Positions 53,764 to 60,214 of a stretch of 60,214 nt of DNA are shown here, one piece after another. Source of the stretch: Pseudomonas sp. BBP2017 (GTDB lineage: Bacteria; Pseudomonadota; Gammaproteobacteria; Pseudomonadales; Pseudomonadaceae); NCBI RefSeq assembly GCF_003024385.1, contig NZ_PVZN01000022.1:1-60214 (forward strand). The letters are read 5' to 3'. The notes below the pieces were generated by a model, which saw only the letters and a program-made list of their open reading frames with translations, was not told where the DNA came from and ran no database searches. Positions within the stretch are counted from its first letter, which is position 1; each line of letters starts with the position of its first letter. The translations under genes were made by a program, and so were the position numbers.

Positions 53764-54654
53764 TTACAACGGCACTAGCCATTGCCGGGCGGTCTGGCGC
53801 AGGTGCTCGGTCAATTGCCCGAGCAGTTGTCCGCCATTGCGCCAATGATGCCAGTACAAAGGCACATCGATGGGTTTATCCGCTGAAATTTCTACCAGAC
53901 GTCCGCTGGCCAGTTGCTCGCGCACCTGCAGCTCCGGTACCAGTCCCCAGCCCAGACCGGCTTCAGTCATGCGCAAAAAACCCTCGGAAGAAGGGCACAG
54001 GTGATGAAGGAAACCATCTTCGATTCCCAGTGATGCCAGATAGCGATGCTGGAGAAAATCATCCGGCCCGAACACCAGTGCCGGCGTGCGCGGTAAACGC
54101 TTGGCATCGAAGCCCTCGGCAAAGTAACGGGCCATGAACGCCGGGCTGGCCAGGGCACGGTAACGCATGGCCCCTAACAGAATACTGCGCGCACCCGCGA
54201 CCGGACGCTCGCTACCACACAGACACGCGGCCACCTCACCCGCCCGCATGCGCTTGAGACCGACCTCCTGATCTTCGACCACCAAGTCCAGTAAAACCTG
54301 TTGATCGGCGCAAAACGTACCGACCGCCCCTGCCCACCAGGTGGCCAGGCTGTCGGCATTGAGGGCGATGCGCAAACGTTCGGGCATGCCCTCCTCGTCC
54401 AGCGCCGGCACCTGGCTTTGCAGGTCACGCTCCAGCAGCCGCACCTGCTGTACATGGTTGAGCAAGCGCCGACCGATATCCGTCGGGCTGGGCGGATTGG
54501 CCCGTATCAGTACCGGTTGCCCGACCCGCGCTTCAAGCAGCTTGATGCGTTGGGAGATCGCCGATTGCGACAAGCCCAACACCTGCGCTGCACGTTCGAA
54601 ACCGGCCTGTTCGATTACCGCCGCGAGGGCCGAAAGAAGTTTGTAGTCGAACAT
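53764..54654 (-). CDS. argP: LysR regulator ArgP
   Basis: A 296-residue LysR protein closely matching ArgP/IciA, which activates argO in response to arginine and is antagonised by lysine. Helix-turn-helix in AAQVLGLSQSAISQRI (residues 22-37); effector domain after residue 90. The start at 54654 (MFDYKLL) follows AGGA. Divergent from argO, 123 bp away, the usual arrangement. Confidence 0.9.
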   Translation of the reverse strand: MFDYKLLSALAAVIEQAGFERAAQVLGLSQSAISQRIKLLEARVGQPVLIRANPPSPTDIGRRLLNHVQQVRLLERDLQSQVPALDEEGMPERLRIALNADSLATWWAGAVGTFCADQQVLLDLVVEDQEVGLKRMRAGEVAACLCGSERPVAGARSILLGAMRYRALASPAFMARYFAEGFDAKRLPRTPALVFGPDDFLQHRYLASLGIEDGFLHHLCPSSEGFLRMTEAGLGWGLVPELQVREQLASGRLVEISADKPIDVPLYWHHWRNGGQLLGQLTEHLRQTARQWLVPL

Positions 54655-54777
54655 TATTTTTCCTAATGCCAGATCAGGTTTATTTGTTTTTCTTATACAT
54701 ATACGCCCCCCAGAATAGCCAGCATCTTCTTTGGTTTTATCCGCCAGCGTCCTGCTGGTGCCTGTGGAGCGTCCCCT

Positions 54778-55377
54778 ATGTGGCAAAGCTACCTGAACGG
54801 CCTGCTGGTCGCCTTCGGCCTGATCATGGCGATCGGCACCCAGAACGCCTTCGTCCTGGCGCAAAGCCTGCGCCGTGAACATCATTTACCGGTAGCCGCA
54901 CTCTGTGTGTTCTGCGATGCCATCCTGGTGGCGGCCGGGGTATTCGGCCTGGCCACGGTGCTGGCGCAGAACCCGACCTTGCTGGCGGTGGCACGCTGGG
55001 GCGGCGCGGTGTTCCTGATCTGGTACGGCAGCAAGGCTTTGCTGCGCGCCTGCTCGCAGCAAAGCCTGCAACAGGGTGAAGGCCAGGGGCTGCGCTCGCG
55101 TCGCGCGGTGCTGCTCAGCGCCCTGGCGGTAACCCTGCTCAACCCCCATGTGTACCTGGACACGGTGCTGCTGATCGGCTCGCTGGGTGCCCAACAGACC
55201 GTGCCCGGAGCGTACGTGGCTGGTGCGGCCAGCGCCTCGCTGCTGTGGTTCTTCACCCTCGCCCTCGGCGCCGCCTGGCTTGCGCCCTGGCTGGCACGCC
55301 CCGGCACCTGGCGCCTGTTGGACCTGATGGTGGCGGTGATGATGTTCGCCGTGGCGGCGCAGCTGATCTTCACTTGA
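54778..55377 (+). CDS. argO: LysE-family arginine/lysine exporter ArgO
   Basis: A 199-residue inner-membrane exporter with six hydrophobic segments. GLIMAIGTQNAFVLAQSL is the family's conserved first segment and VTLLNPHVYLDTVLL the mid-protein motif. It exports basic amino acids and is expected to be switched by divergent ArgP. Confidence 0.92.
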   Translation: MWQSYLNGLLVAFGLIMAIGTQNAFVLAQSLRREHHLPVAALCVFCDAILVAAGVFGLATVLAQNPTLLAVARWGGAVFLIWYGSKALLRACSQQSLQQGEGQGLRSRRAVLLSALAVTLLNPHVYLDTVLLIGSLGAQQTVPGAYVAGAASASLLWFFTLALGAAWLAPWLARPGTWRLLDLMVAVMMFAVAAQLIFT

Positions 55378-55565
55378 GCACCACGAGTCTGCCGCTGGCA
55401 AAGGCCCTGGAACCTCTTTCCCGTACACTTGTTGCGTGGTTATGCACCGGGCCCGGTGCTATGATCCAGCCCTTGCGTCGCAAAGAGTACAGACTCCCCG
55501 ACGCACACCGGCCGCCCGTGATCGGCCTTGCGCTCACCGCAACAGACCTGATTAGGAGAATCACC

Positions 55566-56162
55566 ATGGCTTTTGAATTGCCGCCGCTGCCTTATGCACA
55601 CGACGCCCTGCAGCCGCACATTTCCAAGGAAACCTTGGAGTACCACCACGACAAGCACCACAACACCTATGTCGTGAACCTGAACAACCTGGTGCCAGGC
55701 ACCGAGTTTGAAGGCAAAACCCTGGAAGAGATCGTCAAGTCCTCTTCGGGCGGTATCTTCAACAACGCCGCTCAGGTCTGGAACCACACCTTCTACTGGA
55801 ACTGCCTGGCGCCAAACGCCGGCGGCCAACCTACCGGCGCCCTGGCTGATGCCATCAACGCTGCGTTCGGCTCCTTCGACAAGTTCAAGGAAGAGTTCAC
55901 CAAGACTTCCGTCGGCACCTTCGGCTCCGGCTGGGGCTGGCTGGTGAAAAAGGCTGACGGTTCCCTGGCTCTGGCCAGCACCATCGGCGCCGGCTGCCCG
56001 CTGACCAGCGGCGATACCCCGCTGCTGACCTGCGACGTCTGGGAGCACGCCTACTACATCGACTACCGCAACCTGCGTCCAAAATACGTCGAGGCGTTCT
56101 GGAACCTGGTCAACTGGAAGTTCGTTGCCGAGCAGTTCGAAGGCAAGACCTTCACCGCTTAA
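55566..56162 (+). CDS. sodB: iron superoxide dismutase
   Basis: A 198-residue cytoplasmic Fe-SOD. Metal ligands: His27 (EYHHDKHH), His74 (VWNHTFYW), Asp157 and His161 (CDVWEHAYYIDYRN). Ala-Gln-Val-Trp-Asn-His and the AGG-Q-P surroundings favour Fe over Mn. ATG follows TAGGAGAATCACC. Next to bifA, as in P. aeruginosa PA4366/PA4367. Followed by a REP pair and a strong terminator. Confidence 0.95.
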   Translation: MAFELPPLPYAHDALQPHISKETLEYHHDKHHNTYVVNLNNLVPGTEFEGKTLEEIVKSSSGGIFNNAAQVWNHTFYWNCLAPNAGGQPTGALADAINAAFGSFDKFKEEFTKTSVGTFGSGWGWLVKKADGSLALASTIGAGCPLTSGDTPLLTCDVWEHAYYIDYRNLRPKYVEAFWNLVNWKFVAEQFEGKTFTA

Positions 56163-56167
56163 GCGAT

Positions 56168-56239
56168 TGTGGGAGCGAGCTGGCCTCGCGATTGCGATTT
56201 TTCTGACAAAACGCAATCGCGGGGCAAGCCCGCTCCCAG
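56168..56239. repeat. inverted REP pair (one degenerate copy)
   Basis: The left copy reads GGGAGCGAGCTGGCCTCGCGAT, a diverged variant; the right copy is the standard CGCGGGGCAAGCCCGCTCCC. They follow sodB and precede its terminator. Confidence 0.88.
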
Positions 56240-56246
56240 TGGTAGC

Positions 56247-56275
56247 AAAAAACCCGGCTTGTCCGGGTTTTTTTT
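56247..56275 (+). terminator. rho-independent terminator of sodB
   Basis: Six A, CCCGG, loop CTTGT, CCGGG and eight T. Confidence 0.93.
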
Positions 56276-56355
56276 CGCCTGCCTCACGCTCTCCGGCTCT
56301 TGCCCGAAACTGATACCGCGCTAACATCAAACCTTGGGAGTTTTGCTTCCGGGAT

Positions 56356-56383
56356 TAAAGTCGCAAGGCCGGGCAACCGATAC
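56356..56383 (+). promoter_or_regulatory. weak FliA-type promoter before bifA
   Basis: TAAAGTCG, 12 bp, ACCGATAC: six of eight bases match in each half of the sigma28 consensus with spacing one base longer than usual. It lies 117 bp before the bifA start. The gene's role in motility makes it plausible. The rest of the 56276-56499 stretch shows no gene. Confidence 0.4.
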
Positions 56384-56499
56384 AGTGACAGCAGCAATAC
56401 CATCACCCGACCGGTGGGGTATGTTCTGCCAACGGCCGATAGTGGATTGCCAAGAATGATGGCAAAATGATGCCGCGCGCATGGATTAAGGAAACCCCA

Positions 56500-58551
56500 T
56501 TGAAGCTGGAACTCAAGAACAGCTTATCGGTCAAGTTGCTCAGGGTCGTACTGCTTTCGGCACTGGTGGTCGGTGTCGTTCTCAGTTGTGCGCAGATCGT
56601 CTTCGATGCCTACAAGACTCGTCAGGCAGTGATCAATGACGCCCAGCGAATCCTCGACATGTTCCGCGACCCTTCCACCCAGGCGGTCTATAGCCTGGAC
56701 AAGGAAATGGGCATGCAGGTCATGGAAGGGTTGTTCCAGGACGAATCGGTGCGCATGGCCTCCATCGGCCATCCCAACGAAACCATGCTCGCGGACAAAT
56801 CCCGGCCATTGCAGGAGTCAACCACGCGCTGGTTGACCGACCTGATCCTCGGCCAGGAGCGCACCTTCACCACACAACTGGTTGGCCGTGGCCCCTACAG
56901 CGAATATTACGGCGACCTGAACATCACCCTCGACACGGCCTCCTATGGCGCAGGTTTCCTGGCCAATTCGGTGATCATCTTTATTTCCGGAGTACTGCGC
57001 GCCCTGGCCATGGGCCTGGTGCTGTACCTGGTCTATCACTGGATGTTGACCAAGCCGCTGTCGAAGATCATTGAGCACCTCACCCAGATCAATCCCGACC
57101 GCCCCAGCCAGCATCAGCTGCCGTTGATCAAGGGCCACGAGCGCAACGAACTGGGCCTGTGGGTCAATACCGCCAACCAGCTGCTGGCATCGATCGAGCG
57201 CAATACACACTTGCGTCACGAAGCCGAAAACAGCCTGCAGCGCATGGCCCAGTACGACTTTCTGACCGGCCTGCCCAACCGCCAGCAACTACAACAGCAA
57301 CTGGACAAGATCCTGGTCGATGCCGGTCGCCTGCAGCGCCGGGTCGCGGTGCTGTGCGTCGGCCTTGACGATTTCAAGGGTATCAACGAGCAGTTCAGCT
57401 ACCAGACCGGCGATCAATTGCTGCTGGCCCTGGCCGATCGCCTGCGCGCCCACAGTGGACGGCTCGGCGCCCTCGCACGCTTGGGCGGTGATCAGTTCGC
57501 CCTGGTCCAGGCTGATATCGAGCAGCCCTACGAAGCGGCGGAACTGGCCCAGAGCATTCTCGACGACCTGGAGGCACCCTTCGCCCTCGACCACCAGGAA
57601 ATCCGCCTGCGTGCCACCATCGGCATCACCTTGTTCCCGGAAGACGGCGACAGCACCGAGAAGCTGCTGCAAAAAGCCGAGCAGACCATGACCCTGGCCA
57701 AGACCCGCTCGCGCAATCGCTACCAGTTCTACATCGCCAGCGTCGACAGCGAAATGCGCCGCCGCCGTGAGCTGGAAAAGGACCTGCGCGAAGCCCTGCC
57801 GCGCAACCAGCTGTTCCTGGTCTACCAGCCACAGATCAGCTACCGCGACCACCGTGTGGTCGGTGTCGAAGCGTTGCTGCGCTGGCAGCATCCGGAATTG
57901 GGTATGGTTCCACCGGACCAGTTCATTCCCCTGGCCGAGCAGAACGGCAACATCATTGCCATCGGCGAATGGGTGCTCGACCAAGCGTGTCGGCAACTGC
58001 GCGAATGGCACGACCAGGGTTTCAGCGAATTGCGCATGGCGGTCAACCTGTCGACCGTTCAGCTGCACCACAACGAACTGCCGCGAGTGGTCAACAACCT
58101 GCTGCAGATCTACCGTCTGCCACCGCGCAGCCTGGAGCTGGAGGTTACCGAAACCGGCCTGATGGAAGACATCAGCACCGCCGCCCAGCACCTGCTGAGC
58201 CTGCGCCGGTCCGGCGCGCTGATCGCCATTGACGACTTCGGCACCGGCTATTCCTCGCTCAGCTACCTGAAGTCACTGCCGCTGGACAAGATCAAGATCG
58301 ACAAGAGCTTCGTCCAGGACCTGCTTGATGACGACGACGACGCCACCATCGTTCGCGCCATCATTCAGCTGGGCAAGAGCCTGGGCATGCAGGTCATCGC
58401 CGAGGGCGTGGAGACCGCCGAACAGGAGGCCTACATCATTGCCCAAGGCTGTCATGAAGGTCAGGGCTACCACTACAGCAAACCCCTGCCGGCCCGAGAG
58501 CTGACCGTCTTTCTCAAACAAGCGCAGCGCAGCCAGGTTTCAATTCTCTAA
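56500..58551 (+). CDS. bifA: c-di-GMP phosphodiesterase BifA (degenerate GGDEF plus EAL)
   Basis: A 683-residue membrane protein: two membrane helices (about residues 12-32 and 158-180) flank a periplasmic sensor region; a HAMP-like part follows; then GGDEF (about 245-405) with a degenerate GGDQF at 329-333, and EAL (about 430-675) with EALLRW at 457 and the DDFGTGYSSLSYLKSLPLD region. BifA of P. aeruginosa and P. putida breaks c-di-GMP, promoting swarming and biofilm dispersal; its GGDQF is known to be cyclase-inactive. TTG start at 56500 after AAGGAAA matches homologue MKLELKNSLS; an ATG at 56467 is the alternative. Confidence 0.94.
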   Translation: MKLELKNSLSVKLLRVVLLSALVVGVVLSCAQIVFDAYKTRQAVINDAQRILDMFRDPSTQAVYSLDKEMGMQVMEGLFQDESVRMASIGHPNETMLADKSRPLQESTTRWLTDLILGQERTFTTQLVGRGPYSEYYGDLNITLDTASYGAGFLANSVIIFISGVLRALAMGLVLYLVYHWMLTKPLSKIIEHLTQINPDRPSQHQLPLIKGHERNELGLWVNTANQLLASIERNTHLRHEAENSLQRMAQYDFLTGLPNRQQLQQQLDKILVDAGRLQRRVAVLCVGLDDFKGINEQFSYQTGDQLLLALADRLRAHSGRLGALARLGGDQFALVQADIEQPYEAAELAQSILDDLEAPFALDHQEIRLRATIGITLFPEDGDSTEKLLQKAEQTMTLAKTRSRNRYQFYIASVDSEMRRRRELEKDLREALPRNQLFLVYQPQISYRDHRVVGVEALLRWQHPELGMVPPDQFIPLAEQNGNIIAIGEWVLDQACRQLREWHDQGFSELRMAVNLSTVQLHHNELPRVVNNLLQIYRLPPRSLELEVTETGLMEDISTAAQHLLSLRRSGALIAIDDFGTGYSSLSYLKSLPLDKIKIDKSFVQDLLDDDDDATIVRAIIQLGKSLGMQVIAEGVETAEQEAYIIAQGCHEGQGYHYSKPLPARELTVFLKQAQRSQVSIL

Positions 58552-58622
58552 ACCCCCGCCAGCATTGAACGAACGGGCGCAAGCACGCATTTGAATATTT
58601 ATGTGCCTGCCCCTTTACACAA

Positions 58623-58641
58623 AATGCAAATCTTTCGCATT
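58623..58641. promoter_or_regulatory. near-palindrome before the imelysin gene (Fur-like?)
   Basis: AATGCAAATCTTTCGCATT is a 19-bp near-palindrome 60 bp before the start of an imelysin gene. Imelysins are iron-regulated, so Fur is one candidate, but the match to the Fur consensus is poor. Confidence 0.35.
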
Positions 58642-58700
58642 ATGTTGCAGTTTTGCGTACTCAGGTACGCCTGTCCAACCTCTCGACGCAGGAATTCACC

Positions 58701-60035
58701 ATGATTCGTATGCCTCTGGCCACCGCCAGCCTGTTGGCCATTGCCATCTCTCTCGCCGGCTGCGGCGACGACAAGGACAAGGCCGCCGCACCGCAAGCCC
58801 CGGCTGCGGCCACCAGCGCAGCAGCCCCGGCTGCGGCAGGTGCCGTCGACGAGGCCGCCGCCAAGGCGGTGGTCAAGCATTACGCCGACATGGTTCACGC
58901 CGTCTACAGCGACTCGCTGAGCACCGCCAAGACCCTGCAGACCGCTATCGACGCGTTCCTCGCCAAACCCAACGACGAAACCCTGAAGGCCGCCAAGGCT
59001 GCCTGGGTCGCCTCGCGCGTGCCTTACCTGCAGAGCGAAGTGTTCCGCTTCGGCAATACCATCGTCGACGACTGGGAAGGTCAGCTCAACGCCTGGCCGC
59101 TGGACGAAGGCCTGATCGACTACGTCGACGCCAGCTACGAGCACGCCTTGGGCAACCCGGGCGCATCGGCCAATATCATCGCCAACACCGAGATCCAGGT
59201 CGGCGAAGACAAGGTCGACGTCAAGCAAATCACCCCGGAAAAACTCGCCAGCCTGAATGAGCTGGGCGGTTCCGAAGCCAACGTCGCCACTGGCTACCAC
59301 GCCATCGAATTCCTGCTCTGGGGTCAGGACCTCAACGGCACCGGCCCAGGCGCTGGCGCCCGCCCAGCCTCCGACTACCTGGAAGGTAAAGGCGCCACTG
59401 GCGGTCACAACGAACGTCGCCGCGCCTACCTCAAGGCAGTGACCCAACTGCTGGTCAAAGACCTGGAAGACATGGTCGGCAACTGGGCGCCAAACGTCGC
59501 CAGCAACTACCGCGCCACGCTTGAAGCCGAGCCTGTGACCGACGGCCTGCGCAAGATGCTGTTCGGCATGGGCAGCCTGTCGCTGGGTGAGCTGGCGGGT
59601 GAGCGCATGAAAGTTTCCCTGGAAGCCAACTCCCCGGAAGACGAGCACGACTGCTTCAGCGACAACACCCACTACTCGCACTTCTACGACGCCAAGGGCA
59701 TCCGCAACGTCTACCTGGGCGAGTACACCCGCGCCGACGGCAGCAAGTTGACCGGCCCGAGCCTGTCGTCGCTGGTGGCCAAGGTCGATCCGGCCACCGA
59801 CACCACCCTCAAGGCCGATCTTGAAGCCACCGAAGCAAAGATTCAGGTAATCGTCGACCACGCCAACAAGGGCGAGCACTACGACCAGCTGATTGCTGCC
59901 GATAATGCTGCCGGCAATCAGATCGTGCGTGACGCCATTGCCTCGCTGGTCAAACAGACGGGTGCGATCGAACAGGCTGCAGGCAAGCTGGGGATTTCCA
60001 ATCTGAACCCGGATACTGCTGATCACGAGTTCTGA
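58701..60035 (+). CDS. imelysin-family lipoprotein (IrpA/IcmP-like)
   Basis: A 444-residue lipoprotein: signal with lipobox SLAGC (Cys21), an Ala/Pro-rich flexible linker (about residues 28-50), then an imelysin domain with the GxHxxE motif in GYHAIEFLLWGQDL. Imelysins are iron-regulated periplasmic or outer-membrane proteins; the P. aeruginosa relative is annotated IcmP near bifA, and peptidase activity is not firmly established. Start at 58701 follows CAGGAATTCACC. Single gene with own terminator. Confidence 0.92.
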   Translation: MIRMPLATASLLAIAISLAGCGDDKDKAAAPQAPAAATSAAAPAAAGAVDEAAAKAVVKHYADMVHAVYSDSLSTAKTLQTAIDAFLAKPNDETLKAAKAAWVASRVPYLQSEVFRFGNTIVDDWEGQLNAWPLDEGLIDYVDASYEHALGNPGASANIIANTEIQVGEDKVDVKQITPEKLASLNELGGSEANVATGYHAIEFLLWGQDLNGTGPGAGARPASDYLEGKGATGGHNERRRAYLKAVTQLLVKDLEDMVGNWAPNVASNYRATLEAEPVTDGLRKMLFGMGSLSLGELAGERMKVSLEANSPEDEHDCFSDNTHYSHFYDAKGIRNVYLGEYTRADGSKLTGPSLSSLVAKVDPATDTTLKADLEATEAKIQVIVDHANKGEHYDQLIAADNAAGNQIVRDAIASLVKQTGAIEQAAGKLGISNLNPDTADHEF

Positions 60036-60052
60036 GTCAGCGGCTGAGCCAG

Positions 60053-60081
60053 AAAAGGGCGACCTCCGGGTCGCCTTTTTT
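60053..60081 (+). terminator. rho-independent terminator after the imelysin gene
   Basis: AAAAGGGCGACC, loop TCC, GGGTCGCCTTTTTT. Confidence 0.92.
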
Positions 60082-60088
60082 ATGCAAT

Positions 60089-60214
60089 TGTCCCGTCCTG
60101 AATATGGTTTACACCTCCCATCCCGAATTTCCGGAGATCCAGATGGCGCAAGGTGTTAAGCGTACTCAGCGTGATTACTCGCTGTCTTTTAAATTGGCAG
60201 TGGTTGATCAGATC
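60089..60214 (+). mobile_element. left end of an IS3-like insertion sequence (cut by the window edge)
   Basis: Directly after the imelysin terminator the sequence changes to TGTCCCGTCCTGAATATGG..., a TG-starting end typical of IS3-family inverted repeats, followed 40-54 bp on by a transposase start. The exact tip could be 60089 or 60099. The right end and target duplication lie outside. Confidence 0.65.
60143..60214 (+). CDS. IS3-family transposase OrfA (partial, N-terminus)
   Basis: Twenty-four codons in frame to the window end, beginning MAQGVKRTQRDYSLSFKLAV, the start of the IS3-type helix-turn-helix OrfA in which a KxxVVxQ pattern follows. GGAGATCCAG precedes the ATG. The rest, and any OrfB, is beyond the edge. 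Confidence 0.8.
   Translation, partial: MAQGVKRTQRDYSLSFKLAVVDQI

Overview
The window reads as ordinary chromosome of a fluorescent pseudomonad close to the Pseudomonas putida group. The evidence is a TtgR/TtgABC efflux locus with near-complete identity to the P. putida proteins as I recall them, a recognisable TtgR operator, a pca (beta-ketoadipate) cluster, an MvaT/TurA nucleoid protein, XenB, BifA next to SodB, and the typical pseudomonad REP sequence (CGCGGGGCAAGCCCGCTCCC). Genes are dense and GC-rich throughout. I see no tRNA, rRNA, CRISPR array or prophage. The only clear mobile DNA is the left end of an insertion sequence cut off by the right edge.

Layout. 0-7 kb: an aldehyde dehydrogenase and an AruI-like 2-oxoacid decarboxylase with a divergent LysR regulator, then an NAD(P)-binding oxidoreductase and a metallo-beta-lactamase-fold hydrolase with a second divergent LysR. 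7-14 kb: ttgR, divergent ttgABC (RND multidrug and solvent pump). 14-25 kb: an OprD-type porin, a CRP-family regulator, a DUF962/Mpo1-like membrane protein and pcaR-K-I-J-F / pcaB-D-C on the minus strand, encoding everything from carboxymuconate to succinyl-CoA plus acetyl-CoA, with uptake and regulator. 25-31 kb: a noncoding stretch with a candidate small RNA and a structured leader, the phosphate transporter pitA, a HerA-like ATPase and a dCACHE chemoreceptor. 31-42 kb: glycosyltransferase plus deacetylase, purU, mvaT, sbcB, a PilZ protein, a lipoprotein, pyruvate kinase, a ferredoxin reductase and class I fumarase. 42-49 kb: a DJ-1/PfpI protein, a cell-envelope block (cardiolipin synthase-like, YceI, serine hydrolase), an acyl-CoA dehydrogenase-like protein, ornithine-lipid genes olsB-olsA and acpH. 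49-60 kb: ArsR regulator, MFS exporter and XenB reductase; a coiled-coil membrane protein; an SDR; argP/argO; sodB, bifA, an imelysin lipoprotein; then the IS edge.

The genes work as small functional islands. The strongest regulatory logic is in the pca cluster: three promoters (pcaR, pcaK, pcaI) each carry a pair of 15-bp PcaR-like boxes separated by exactly 4 bp. At pcaR the pair sits exactly over a -35/-10 promoter. Immediately beside this pair, on the opposite strand, are a sigma70-like promoter and a rho-independent terminator about 90 bp apart with no reading frame to serve. This candidate PcaR-linked small RNA is the most novel item I found. Other noteworthy sites are a FliA-type promoter before the chemoreceptor, a weaker one before bifA, an array of ATATCG/CGATAT inverted repeats before the ArsR gene, a 25-bp palindrome before mvaT, and an unlisted 57-residue gene downstream of purU. 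I found no convincing new multi-gene system; most of the window is conserved core genome.
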